From assembly GCA_947683425.1 (NCBI GenBank), contig CANTUQ010000070.1, positions 7,829,501 to 7,893,500 on the forward strand: 64,000 bases of DNA, in the 5' to 3' direction. Position numbers and translations under genes: made by a program. The notes beneath the pieces are model-generated. The model was given only the letters and a program-made list of their open reading frames with translations, searched no databases and was not told the DNA's origin. Each line of letters opens with the position of its first letter. Position 1 is the first letter of the stretch. This stretch comes from Excoecaria cochinchinensis. Its lineage: Eukaryota > Streptophyta > Magnoliopsida > Malpighiales > Euphorbiaceae. Positions 21,506 through 33,590 of the stretch are shown one piece after another.

Positions 21506-21867
21506 TAGGGAGTTTGCATTCGGTCAATTCGATCTGAAAATTGATTAAACCAAATAGACCAAACTTATTAATAATTAATATGTATTATATATGATTATAG
21601 TTATAGTTATATATAATATATAATTAATTTAAATAATTATTTTATGATTGGATTATAATTAGTTTATATAACATAATAAATTAATTATATATTACATAGA
21701 TAAATATTGAAAATAAAATTATATAAAAGTGTGTAAAATTTGGTTAGTTCGGTTTTCAATATATATAAAAAACCAAATCGAGCAAATTGAACAATAAAAA
21801 TTAAACCGAAATAACTGAAGTGTATGAGGTTGGATTCGATTTTCGGTTTCAGTTGTGCATACCCCTA
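21506..21867. mobile_element. hAT-type MITE upstream of laccase
   Basis: Left end TAGGGAGTTTGCATTCGG and right end CAGTTGTGCATACCCCTA are inverted relatives. Flanks ATATAATC (21498-21505) and ATCTAATC (21868-21875) are an 8-bp duplication with one mismatch. AT-rich and non-coding. Confidence 0.8.
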
Positions 21868-22494
21868 ATCTAATCATTTGTTTTTCTTTGTATAATTACA
21901 TTTTTAGAGGGAAAAAATAATATAATTCAAATTCTGATTAATTAAAAATAAAATCAGAATCGCAATCATTTGAAATATAGGTAACTCCCTCACTATAAGC
22001 CATTGTTAATTAAGTTTAATATTGCAAAAAACATAATCTGGTATATTTTGCTTAGAAGCTTCTAAGTAAAAAAAAATAAGAAGAAAAAAGGGGAATATTA
22101 AAATACAATAAATGTTCCTTTAAATTTTTATTTTAGTTTTCACCTAACAAAGTTGACAAGTTCATAGTCAACTTGTTAGTAGACATAGGAATTCCCAAAA
22201 GAACAAGAAAGAGTAGTTGAATTGATGATCATCTCCTATTATGAAACTTACAGGAAGCTAACGAGAGTAATACCTACGTAAATTCTCTTCCCAACGTTTT
22301 GAATTAAACCCAATTTCGTAACAGTATTGTGTTTCTCAATAATTCCAAAAGCGTTGAAGGAAATTTGATAAAATCCAGAAGAGGACAGACAAAAGAGAAT
22401 TTGCATTCTAAAAGTAATAATAAAGGAAGCTGACAAATCTCAGGTTTGGATTGTAATTTCTCCAAACATTTTGGTTTTTTTCTGTATTCATATT

Positions 22495-22503
22495 CTATAA
22501 ATA
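22495..22503 (+). promoter_or_regulatory. TATA box of the laccase gene
   Basis: CTATAAATA lies about 53 bases before the start codon, leaving room for a 5' UTR of about 25-30 bases. The same box is kept in the duplicate at about 44110-44118. Confidence 0.75.
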
Positions 22504-22555
22504 AAGATGCCCAACTTTGCGCTCTCTACGAAATACTATTTCTCAATCATCAAAC

Positions 22556-25500
22556 ATGAGACTTTTATTCTTTAATATTATTGGATTTGTATTGTTTACT
22601 AGTTTTCTCCTTTGCCAAGCAACAGTTCGTCGGCACACTTTTGTGGTAATTTTTTGAACTGTTTATCTAAAATCTCAATAATATGATAGTTGGTACGTAG
22701 TAGTATAATTTGTATGTCGAAGGGTATTGAAATTCTAGCAACTAAAGCACACACATTTACACTCTTTTTCTTTCAAAAATTCTTTACTAAAATAAATAGT
22801 TCTAATGGTGTTGTAGGTGAAAGATGTACCGTATACGAGGCTGTGCAGTACAAAAAGCATAATGACAGTAAATGGGGAATTTCCAGGGCCAACTATTTAT
22901 GCTACCAAAGGAGATACTCTGATTGTCGATGTCGTCAACCATAGCCCTTATAACGTCACCATTCACTGGTACTCCCATAAACTTTCCTCTCAAAATGATA
23001 TTACCTGAATTATACCTGAATTAAGATGGTATTACAAAACATGTCACTTTATCTATAAATAAGGGATAAGACTACCTCAAGTCAATCTTAACATGCATGC
23101 CACGAGAATTTTTCTTCTAAAAATATTATACGTGATCTACCACATTATTGATGACTCAACTTGAAGTAACACATCAGTTTACCATTTAAGCATTTTTTTT
23201 TAAAAAAAAATATTATATATAGCCAGTGGCACATCACTAATGAGTTATTTTTTGAAGGTGACACTTGAGGTTGCCATGTCAATTTTCAATGCCCTTATCC
23301 CATTTTCCCAGCAAAGTGACATTTCTTGCAGTATCTTTTTAATTCAAATATTTTTTTTTGTACAATTTATTTCTTTTTTGTTTTTATTATAATATCATGG
23401 TATTTTTACTTTTTTTTTTTGCCTTGCTATATCCAATACTTGTGATAGGATCAAGTTAATGAGTAAAGAACATGCAAATTATTTTATTTATATAATATTA
23501 TGGAATTGATTTGATCTATATAAGTTCAGTTTAGATAAATATTCTTGATTTTCAAATCGTATGTGATGTAATGTTTGATATGCATAATGTTGAAGGCATG
23601 GGGTTAAACAGCCGAGGTATCCATGGTCAGACGGTCCTGAGTACATCACACAGTGTCCTATACAACCAGGAAGAAAATTCAGCCAAAAGATCGTTCTTTC
23701 TACAGAAGAAGGAACTTTATGGTGGCATGCTCACAGCGATTGGTCACGCGCCACCCTCTACGGTGCTATTGTCATTTATCCCAATAAAGGAACTAAGTAT
23801 CCTTTTCCCAAGCCTCATGCAGACGTACCCATCATTCTAGGTATATTATTGATATTTAATTTTTATTAAAATCATGATTTACGTGATATATGTTATGTGT
23901 TGATGTTCATAAAAACAATATTAATTCAATTGCAGGAGAGTGGTGGAAGAAAGATATATGGGAAGTTTATAATGAATTTCTTGTATCTGGAGCAGACCCT
24001 AACGTATCAGATGCCTATACTATAAATGGTCAGCCCGGTGATCTTTATCCTTGCTCTAAATCAGGTATTTTTATTACCTTAATCCTTTCGAAAATCACAA
24101 TTAAATTTGTTTCTCATGGACTCTAAAATTTCCTTGTAATTGCAGACACATTCAAGCTAATGGTTGATCATGGGAAGACCTATCTTCTTCGTCTAATAAA
24201 CGCAGCATTACAAGACATGCTCTTCTTCTCCATAGCCAATCATGAACTCACAGTTGTAGGCACAGATGGAAGCTACACCAAGCCATTCAAATCTGACTAT
24301 ATAACAATCTCACCAGGCCAAACCATTGATGTTCTTTTAGAGGCAAACCAATCCCCAAACCACTATTACATGGCTGCCAAAGTTTATTCTAGCGCAGACG
24401 GTGTAGAATTTGATAACACAACAACCACAGCCATTCTCCAATACAACGCCAATTACACCTCTCAATCCTTAAAATTACCGCATCTTCCTTCTCCTAATAA
24501 CACAAATGCCTCCGTTAATTTCACCGGCCGCCTCCGTAGCTTATCGGACACCGTTGAAGTTCCATTGAACATAACCACTCCGTTATTTTTCACTGTTTCA
24601 ATCAATTCATTTACAGTTGCTAATAATGGGACAAGACTTGCAGCTAGTGTGAATAACATAAGCTTTAGCCCACCTTCTTCTATGGATATACTTAAAGCTT
24701 ATTATTATAACATTAGTGGAGTTTATGGTGATGAATTCCCCGATAAACCGCCGGTGTTTTTTGACTTTACGGCGGACAATATTCCGGCAATTTATCAGAC
24801 TCCGACGAAGGCTATTGAAGTGAAAGTACTGGAGTATAATGCAACAGTGGAGATTGTGTTTCAGGGGACTAATTTGCTTGCAGGGACAGATCATCCAATG
24901 CATATACATGGAACAAGCTTCTATGTTGTTGGATGGGGATTAGGTAACTTCGATAAAGATAAGGACCCTTTGAATTATAATCTTGTTGATCCTCCTCTTC
25001 AAAATACTATTGCTGTTCCTAAGAATGGTTGGGCTACCATTAGATTCAAGGCCAAGAACCCTGGTAAGTCATATACATATATAATGTTTCATTTTTTTTT
25101 TTTTCTAACGATTCGAAAAAAAAAAAGGTTGGATTTCGTACATTTTTATGGAAAATTGATGGAAATCTGGTGTAGAAATATTATTAGGGAACTACTAAAC
25201 CTAATTTTTTTTAATTAATTAGTTGTAATTGTAAGTGTCAAACGGGTTTAGTTGTGCGAATTTGGATATATATTGTCATGAAAATTAAATTAAATTACAG
25301 ACAGATTAAAAATTTATGTGTGAATTAAATCGGATTGATTTAAAACATAAATTAAATGAATTATTGTTTAATATATCATTGAATTGAGTCAAGATGTTTT
25401 CTATAATTTTTCCAGTTTATGTTTTATATATATATATATATATATTTATAGATGCATGTTTTACAATTAATATGAGATTTTGATATTGAAAAGGAGTATG

Positions 25501-25624
25501 GTACATGCACTGCCATTTGGAGCGTCATTTCTCATGGGGCATGCAGATGGCATTCATCGTTAAGAACGGGAAAACCGCATCAGGGAAATTGCTACCACCG
25601 CCGCCGGATATGCCGCCGTGTTAA
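22556..25624 (+). CDS. laccase (multicopper oxidase), LAC14/15-like, six exons
   Basis: Secreted multicopper oxidase (p-diphenol:O2 oxidoreductase) that oxidises phenolics such as monolignols or flavonoids in the cell wall. Exons: 22556-22645, 22817-22968, 23596-23840, 23936-24064, 24146-25063, 25494-25624. All introns are GT-AG and phases join in frame, giving 1665 bases or 554 residues, the usual laccase size. Residues 1-22 look like a signal peptide. Copper-ligand motifs: HWHG (80-83, formed across intron 2), WWHAH (123-127), HPMHIHG (455-461) and HCHLERHFSWGM (517-528), with Met at the axial position. Several N-glycosylation sequons are present (e.g. NVT 76-78). Sequence around GPEYITQCPI and EWWKKD resembles the LAC14/LAC15 (TT10) clade; that clade call is from memory. 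No defects seen. Frames that run past 25063 read into intron 5. Confidence 0.96.
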
Positions 25625-25808
25625 GGCAAAGCCGGAAGTCATTCATTTCGCTATTTCATTCTTATGTAATATTTGGTTTGAATTATTTATTGTTGCTGTA
25701 TTAAAGGGTATCATTCATTCATCAGAATGTAATTATAGCTCCTTATTGTTTCGTCTAAAACTTTAACGTGTGCCATAGTTGGTTCATTGTATTGTTATTC
25801 CTAACAGC

Positions 25809-25814
25809 AATAAA
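25809..25814 (+). terminator. candidate poly(A) signal of laccase
   Basis: AATAAA about 185 bases after the stop codon, in AT-rich sequence. Plant signals are loose, so the true site may differ. Confidence 0.4.
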
Positions 25815-26925
25815 ACACAGACTTGTTTGAAAGTATTGCCTTATATAGGAAAATGACTATGATTTTTAAAATTGTTTTAGAAAAGTATCTAAATTTATTC
25901 TTTATTGCAAACTAATAATACATTATCATTTATACAAAATTAGTTAAAACTGAGTGTGATGGTGGTTAACATGCATTAATTAATAACAATGCACTATTAG
26001 TCTGACTTATAAAACTTGCCTAGAAGCAAGAAATTTTCAAGTTTCCCATCAATTATTTGTAGTGGTATACATTTTTTTTTTGGTTAAAAATATGTTTAAA
26101 AAATGGCTCGAATGCTCAATTAGTAGGCTACTGCTTAGCCACTGAATGTTGTAAGAAAGTGGACCCTCTTAATTCCCATTCTTCTTCTTCTTCTTCGTCA
26201 CCTCCCCCTCTTTCTTTTTTCTCATCCTTATAAACCCAGTCAAAATTCTAATCCTTCCCCATTATTCTTCTTTCAACTAATTTTAACATAAAACAACAAA
26301 ATAACTAATATTGAGACAATTTTGTTTTCAATTAGGGGTCAACAAAACCTACAAAAAAATCGAAAATCAAATTGTACCGTGTAAATAGTTGATTTATTTC
26401 ATCAATTTGGTTATATTTCTACAAGAAATTTAGTTTTTTATTAGGCAGGTTCAATTTTTTATGTCTAAAGCTCGAATCGGAATTTATATAGTTATATATA
26501 ATTTTTTGTAATTATAAAATACTATTACTTGTATATAGTCCTCAATTAATTAATTTTTAACTATGATTATATTATATACATTCAATATAAATATTTGAAA
26601 TTTAATTTTTTAAATTATATTATTTATAAATGTATTTAATATTTGAATTTATCGTAAATTAATGTTCTTGAACTATAATAATTTTTTATTTATTAATATT
26701 ATTAACTTTATTATCTCATAAATATATTTAGAATTGTGGATTTTGTTATAATATTTTTATTGCTAAATTCCATAAGAAAAGTTCTTCAAAACCAAAATTA
26801 AAGTGTGCATTTACTTATATAAAACAATATTCTATTTTCTGTTTTTTATTTTCTTAAAAAAATAAATTATTTATTTTTTGAAAAAATTTGAAAAACGCGT
26901 TTATTTATCAACAAATAAAAAATTA

Positions 26926-26929
<4 letters not shown>
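25815..26929. other. AT-rich intergenic spacer downstream of laccase
   Basis: No gene seen. A possible decayed MITE end (TTAGGGGTCAACAAAACC near 26333) has no matching partner that I could find. Confidence 0.5.
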
Positions 26930-26966
<37 letters not shown>

Positions 26967-27064
26967 TACACACACGCGCGCGCGTACATACATATGTATA
27001 CACACATATATATATATGTATGTATAAGTATATGTGTATGTGCATGTATATATGCATGTGTATC

Positions 27065-27120
<56 letters not shown>

Positions 27121-27427
27121 GTATATGTATATCATATGTATATGTATGTGTATGTATATATAGACATATGTATGTATGTATAAACATATGTATGTAAGTA
27201 CATATATACATACACATATACATATACATATGTATGCATGTGTATGTGTTTGTATGTGCATACATACATATGTATATGTATATATATCTGTGTATGTATG
27301 TATAAACATATGTATGTATGTATATGTATGAGACATACATACATATGTCTATACATACATGTATCTGTACATACATATGTCTATACATACATATAGAGAT
27401 ACATATACATATACATAAACATATGTA
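26930..27427. repeat. compound microsatellite, left half
   Basis: (TA)n followed by mixed TATG/TACA/GTATAT repeats over about 500 bases. The open frames here (Tyr/His/Ile-rich) are products of the repeats, not genes. The same repeat resumes at 28871 after the hAT insertion. Confidence 0.95.
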
Positions 27428-28870
27428 CAGGGGCGTAGCTAAAAATTGAATTCAGTGGGGTCAAAATTATTACCGATAAAAAAATTCATTCACAGAAAAA
27501 AAATTTAATATGTATGTCTATTAAAAATAACTTCTATATTTTTATCTTGTTTTATCAATGTTTCATATTTTCTTAAAGCTACATTATGAGCACTATTAGA
27601 ACATCATACATGAATATCTAATCTTTCATTTTTATTCCAAGTATTGAAACCATTTGTAATAAATGAATCACATTTTCTTTACTTTCCAATCTCAATTCTA
27701 AAAAATAAAAACATAAATAAAATACTACATTTTTTTATACTATATTTCAACTAATTAGAATATTTCTTGTATCACATAAAATTAAAACGACGAAAAACAT
27801 TCTCAATATTTTGTTATTAATTTGAAAATATCCTGTTCTTACTTTATCCTGATTATTAGAAAAATATTCTGAAATTTTAATTTTCAATCCAGGATCAGCA
27901 GGAAAATTATCTAAATTAATCTCATAACTAGCTTTTGTTGAACTACTTTCTTAATCTTTATTTTCAATTCGTTGGTTAATTGTTTGCTCAAATGGTGATA
28001 TTCTCTTAATCACAAATTTATCCATAACTATTTCAAAAAAATAAAAATGTCAATTTTAACTACAAATCTACAATCCTACCTATTTCATATATTGAAAATT
28101 TTGAACTCAAGTCCAATTAAAATTGAACCTAATTCCTATTTACCCAATATCACACAATAAAATCAAATTACTCATTTAGTTTTATAAAACAAATTATAAC
28201 TTATATTAAACTAATTCACAATGCTCAATTGAATATAAAAATTGCAAATAATTAGAATTTTCATATATTAAGGTTTGAAAATAAAACTATAATAAAAGGA
28301 GAAAAAAATTATATTATTATGTACTTTTATAAGATTGAAGTGAAAAATTTGTAATGAAACTTTATTTTTCTCTTTTAATTATGTCGTTTTCACCTCCTGT
28401 CTATCCAACTCTTTTTGCTTTTGAACTCTAATTTTGCTGTTGGCTTTTTAATTTCTCTTTTAATCTTTTTGCTTTTCTTTTACAACTGCGTTCTTTTACA
28501 TTTTATTTTTGACATTTTGCGTACTTTTGGCACAATCTGTGCAACAATCAAGTGATTTTTTAGATTTTTCTTTTTTTTTTATAAATATATTATTCAATTA
28601 TCCACTTTACTGCAAATTGTCCCATTTATTTCTATTATTATTGTAAAATATAAATAATAATTTTGAAATTTTCAAATATTTTATTGTTATTAATTTTTAA
28701 TGAAAATATTTGAATATATTGATGAGGTCAATTTTTAATGAGATCAATTGTTAGTGGGGTCATTTAGTGAGTTTAATTTAAAAAAAAAAATTACTAAGAG
28801 TATTTTAAAATTTTTTTTCAATTGAGTGGGGTCAATTGACCCCACTCAATTGAAGCTCCCTACGCCCCTG
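27428..28870 (-). mobile_element. hAT (Tip100-like) element with perfect TSD
   Basis: Terminal inverted repeats CAGGGGCGTAG ... CTACGCCCCTG, each followed inward by AGTGGGGTCAA. CATATGTA is duplicated exactly at 27420-27427 and 28871-28878 (8 bp). The CAGGGGCG start is characteristic of Tip100-type hATs. It carries only a transposase fragment, so it is non-autonomous. Confidence 0.95.
27790..28025 (-). pseudogene. hAT transposase (TTF-zinc-finger/hAT type) N-terminal remnant
   Basis: From an ATG at 28025 the minus strand reads MDKFVIKRISPFEQ, a stop after ENKD, then NLDNFPADPGLKIKISEYF and ..DKVRTGYFQ. This matches the N-terminal pattern of plant TTF-type zinc-finger hAT proteins (NLP.DP..R..I..Y..N..D.VRR.Y). 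Multiple stops follow downstream and the catalytic region is gone. Confidence 0.65.
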
Positions 28871-28897
28871 CATATGTATGTATTCACATACAAACAC

Positions 28898-28933
<36 letters not shown>

Positions 28934-29010
28934 GTGTATGTATGTGTGTGTATATATATATACACATACATGTACTTGTGTATGTATATGTATGCGTATG
29001 CATATATATA
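28871..29010. repeat. compound microsatellite, right half
   Basis: CATATGTATG/ACATATAC repeats continuing the array interrupted at 27427. Confidence 0.9.
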
Positions 29011-29383
29011 TTAAGATTATTCAGAAAATTAAAAAAATATATGTTATTAGTTATTCAATCTCTTCTCTATTTTAGAAAATTAGAAAATTTATTTTTTATT
29101 TTTTATTTTAGAAAATTGACTATAATAAACATGATCTTTATTTTCTATTTTCTGAAAAATGGAAACAGTTTTCTGCAAATCAACGGGTTCAAAATTTCTC
29201 AAACATCTTCTATTATTGCAGTTCATTATGCTTTGAAAGTTGGATAATTCTTTTTTAAAAAATAACTCTAAATTTCCCCCACTCTTTCTAAAAATTAATG
29301 TAAATGTCTTGAAAATTTTTATATAGATAAATTAAAGATTTGTGAAAAGTCATTGAAAGATTATTGCGATATAATAGTTTTGC
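29011..29383. other. AT-rich spacer at the end of duplication unit A
   Basis: No gene recognised. Confidence 0.5.
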
Positions 29384-29685
29384 AATAAAAATTAGTATCT
29401 GTATGCAAGGGGGATGACAAAATTATTACCATAAAGTTCTAATATATATTTATTATAATAAGGAATTAATAATAATATATGATAAAGAGTAAATTATTAT
29501 AAAATTAAAAATTATCTTTTTATTTAATGACTTTAAAACTATATTTATAAGTTGATACAATTAACTTTATCTTTTATTTTTATATATTTATTTTTCAGAT
29601 GATGTACTCAATTTAAATTAATATTACTCAACGAGTAAAAGAGTTAACTAAGGAATATCAAAATTTATTTTATAGTAATACTAAT

Positions 29686-30188
29686 TGATAGCAATGCTAT
29701 CTTTAAATCCCACATCGGCTAGAGATGAAATGGAATTGACCCTTATAAGGGTCAAAGACACCTTCTTCCTGTGGAGGTCTTTTGGGGTACGTCCCAGGAA
29801 CAAAACTGTGAAAGCTCCGGCCCAAAGCGGACAATATGCACAGTGCCCGATGTACCTCCCGATAAAGTCAGAAATGGTTTTATCATTTGGTGCTTTCGTT
29901 GAGAGCCGAGGCCAGCGGCCAGTCCCGACAAGCGGCCAGTCCCGTAAGCGGTCAGCGCCGCAGCCCTCTCTTGGGAGGGGGGAATAATGATAGCAATGCT
30001 ATCTTTAAATCTCACATCGGCTGGAGATGAGATGGAATTGGCCCTTATAAGGGTCAAGGACACTTTCTCCCCGTGGAGGCCTTTTGGGGTACGTCCTCAG
30101 GAACAAAACCGTGAAAACTTCGGCTCAAAGCGGACAATATCCACAGTGCCCAATGTACCTCCCGATAAAGTCAGAAATGGCTTTATCA
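29686..30188 (+). mobile_element. TRIM (miniature LTR retrotransposon)
   Basis: LTRs at 29686-29885 and 29988-30188 (200 and 201 bp, TGATAGCAATGC ... TTATCA, about 8 percent diverged) surround only about 102 bases. A PBS TGGTGCTTTCGTTGAGAGC (29888-29906) and a purine tract TTGGGAGGGGGGAATAA (29971-29987) occupy most of it. CTAAT is duplicated at 29681-29685 and 30189-30193. Copy A has the empty site near 19265. It encodes nothing, so it must move with enzymes from another element. The orientation follows the PBS. Confidence 0.95.
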
Positions 30189-30846
30189 CTAATATCCCAA
30201 AGTAGCTTATATAAGAAAATACAGCTGGAGCCTTCAGATGGGTTTAATCCTTTGTTAAAATGAAAGCGAGCAAACTATTACACGTGGGTTTAATCGGTTA
30301 TTCATGTTTTCGTTAATTCAAGACTTTCCAATTATATGCTGCCGAACTTCGGTAACGACTTGGAAAATAAAAACATTAGATATGGACAGCATATATATCC
30401 ATTTTTATTGGAATAAATAAATAATACTCCCCTCTCTTCTCTTCTATAATTTGTATCCACATTTCCTTTTTAATCTTATTGTTTATTTTTCTTTTTTACA
30501 TTATAATTAATTTATAAATTATCTATTATATCCTTATTTAATGTTATTTTACTAAACACATTTTAAATTTTTCATATTATATTAGTAACTATTATGTTTA
30601 TCATTTCAATAATATTTAATTATTAATCTTATATTTAGAATGGATATGATAGGAAAGTCATAGAAAAAATTTTATCTGCTAATCATAATAACTATAATTT
30701 TTTAATATGTATAAAAAATAAAAATAAACAAAAATTATGAAACTGATGGAATATTTTCTTAAGTTTTCACATAGCAATTTATTATTTTTTTTTTAAAAAA
30801 AAAAGAGAAAAACCATTTTATGGTTTTTAAGTTTGGTAGGACTGTT

Positions 30847-31428
30847 TAGGAGCGGGGCAAGGGCGGGAAGTGGCTGTCCACCTACTGTCCCGCCCAAGGG
30901 CGGGAATTCCCCATCCCCGCCCCGGCGGGGATCTCCATCCCCGATGGAGATACCCCACTCTAATGGGAATCCTCGACCTGAATCAAAAATATATTGACAA
31001 AATTTAACAATTAATAACTTAAAATTAAAAATATCTCATACAATTCAAATACAAATATTTATAAATATCGCATACAATTCAAATACATATATTTATAAAC
31101 ATTCCATACATTTCAAATATTAATAAATTAAAATATTTATTTCTTTGATATGAAAATGTTTGGTAAAAATAGATAATTATTGTGGAAAATTGAAATGGTT
31201 CATAAATGATCTTGTCTATGTATGGATAGTGAAATATTATTTGAAACTTCATATGATTTTATAATCATTCAAAGAATATATATATATAAAGATGACTAAG
31301 TTGTATATTGGAATATAGAAGTGTTTCTTGAAATCTAGTCATTCAATTGTGATTTTATCAAATTGAATTATCAAAACCTTATAAAAAAAATGTAAAAAGG
31401 AAATAGTGTATCTGCTATAGCTACCAAT

Positions 31429-31516
<88 letters not shown>

Positions 31517-31676
31517 GCAGATTTTGTTCGCATCGAGGATCCTCGCCGTACGGGGGATTCCGTTTCCCGTCCCTGTCCCGAAATCATATACAGGGAATTT
31601 TCTTTTCCTATCCCTATTCCACTGGGAAAAGGGTCCCCACCAAACTCGGGAAATCACCGTCCCATGATCATCCCTA
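30847..31676. mobile_element. GC-rich hAT-type MITE, diverged relative of 17023-17576
   Basis: Begins TAGGAGCGGGGCAAGGGCGG and ends TGATCATCCCTA, with GGGCGGGAATTCCCC-like arms and an AT-rich centre as in the copy at 17023. Flanks GGACTGTT and AAACTGTT match at 6 of 8. Copy A lacks it (GGTAGGATTATTCAG near 19759). Confidence 0.8.
31431..31514. repeat. (TA)n microsatellite inside the GC-rich MITE
   Basis: About 84 bases of uninterrupted TA. The homologous position in the relative at 17372-17405 has only about 17 TA units, so this one has expanded. Confidence 0.95.
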
Positions 31677-31883
31677 AAACTGTTCAGTAGAGCTACTTAA
31701 ACATTTTTGGGCAAAACAGTGAAATAAATCATTAATACTTTTAAGAAACAGTATTTGATATTTTGAATCTTTGGATGTGTTCGGTATAGTTTCTTATTTG
31801 ATGTTTTTTTGTTTTTAAAAATTTATTTGAGCTTTTTATTGTGTGATTGTTTTTTAAAGACTGTTTGTTTTTTTTATCTGTTT

Positions 31884-31888
<5 letters not shown>

Positions 31889-31971
<83 letters not shown>
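31889..31971. repeat. (TA)n microsatellite at the copia insertion point
   Basis: About 83 bases of TA directly left of the LTR. TA repeats resume at 37983 on the other side, so the copia element inserted into this array. Confidence 0.95.
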
Positions 31972-31975
<4 letters not shown>

Positions 31976-32400
31976 GGGAAAATTATACACATATAATATT
32001 ATAACGCGGAGGTAACATTAAATAATGGTACCTACCTCTTGTAGCGCAGAAACTCGTTGCGGAAGCATCTATAAGGATCCCGTTTGTTTTTGGTCACTGG
32101 TCCGGCTTTTACCCACTCGGGGTAAGAGCAGCTAGATCACAATCTAAATGCCCCTGAAAATAAGACAAAAAACTGTGAGTGGGAACGAGCAGCCTTGCGG
32201 CATGTACGTTTTCTCGTTACTAAATTATGAGGACCTCACCTCTATTTATAAAGGTCCTAAAAACTAGAGTCCTAACTCTAGTTTAACTCAAACTCTTTTT
32301 GAGATAAGATTTGGTAATTTTGATTAGATTAAATTACTCAATTTAATCTGGATTGGACCTTTATCCAAATTAGAGTCATGGGCGAACCCAAACTCTATCA
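31972..32400 (-). repeat. 3' LTR of copia element 1
   Basis: + strand TGAAGGGAAAATTATACAC ... CTCTATCA. The minus-strand purine tract GCGAGTGGGAGA (32401-32412) adjoins it. Confidence 0.92.
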
Positions 32401-32412
32401 TCTCCCACTCGC

Positions 32413-33590
32413 ACATGACGGAACGCATTCCAGTCTTAATCTTCAGTTATACTGGCAAATAGATTGTGTGACCAGCATACCTCGAGAGCACTAGTGCTAT
32501 ACACCTATTAGGGATATATAGCGTCTCGTAAAAACAAGATCCTCTTTTTCATGTATGCCTAACCCTAGATTGCCTTCTCACATTCACTGTTTTAACTCAT
32601 GATCTCATAAAATAATTTTCGTGTTCCCTATTATGTTTCTACTCGTAGAAACTATAATAGGCTAGCCAGTGAACCACGAAACCTTATGAAAGTGATCAAA
32701 AGGCTATCTTCCCCTCTTACTGTATGCCATCCATCATGATTCAACTCGCTTTTCTAGTTAGATCCGCCATGCCTAAATTTTTCCCAGACCTCTTGGAAAC
32801 TAACTAAGCTAGCCACATTGAACCATACTTCAGGGATAAGTTAAGGGTTCTAAGGATCGAAATATAAATAGGGTCTCACAATAGGAAAAGTTGAGATCAG
32901 TAATATTATGAAATTCCCATCCCTGTGGTCACATAAGCACACACGGTATAAAACATGTGTTATGGTGTTCATTCCTTCCCTTAAAGGAGCGCGTGTCTCA
33001 CATTTTGATAATGTGTATATTAAACACCATACAGAAGCGTAAGGTTGCGGTGCACCGAAGCACCCAACTTTAGTCCACTTACTTAAGGACTACTTCTGGC
33101 TTTTTAGACAGAATATGGCAGTTACATATAACTGACCATCGGATTTCATACAATCCTTATTTTGGATCTCAATCCAAAGCATACAACTTTATGTATGTTT
33201 TTATCTCGCACCTTAACAAGACTCATCTTGTAATTTCTGCAAGACGGCACTTTTATTTTGAACAGGCTCTCGAGCATTCTCATATGTTCAAAAATCGCCT
33301 CATCTTAGTCTTTGCCAACTCATTGACAAAACTAAGGTAAACACCCTTGTGAGTGGGCTACTTCTCTGTCCGACATACTCAATCTCATATCAATAATAGT
33401 AAATGTTTACACATAAACATTCACACTCATGTATTGCCAACAATGAACTTTAGTTATTATTCGCAAATAATAACGTTAAGGGATTATATAAAGTATAACA
33501 GTACCAATTAAATTCTACACAAATCTCGAGATCTAATGTGTCTCTCAAAACACATCTCTCGTCATAGGTTTACTCAACGGATCTGCGTGC
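32413..33590 (-). other. long 3' non-coding region of copia element 1
   Basis: Nearly 1.2 kb between the end of RNase H and the LTR. No frame, yet it aligns well with 52920-54100 of element 2, so it is a stable family feature. Confidence 0.7.

Larger units (their letters stand above)
18232..29383. repeat. tandem segmental duplication, copy A (with intact laccase)
   Basis: From 18232 the sequence aligns collinearly and in the same orientation with 29384 onward. Matched anchors: 18233/29385 (AATAAAAATTA), 19250/29660, 20210/31755, 20330/38690, 20410/39935, 20500/40515 and 22225/43840 to 22880/44520. The implied unit is about 11.2 kb and includes the laccase. Identity is high outside transposon insertions; for example, 2 differences in 77 bases of laccase exon 2. 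Confidence 0.88.

Noticed and set aside
24160..25218. Single long frame of 352 codons taken as a separate gene
   Set aside because: It is laccase exon 5 read on into intron 5. Splicing at 25063 restores the conserved C-terminal copper motif.
26867..27388. Tyr/His/Ile-rich frames of up to 173 codons
   Set aside because: Translation of TATG/TACA microsatellite sequence.
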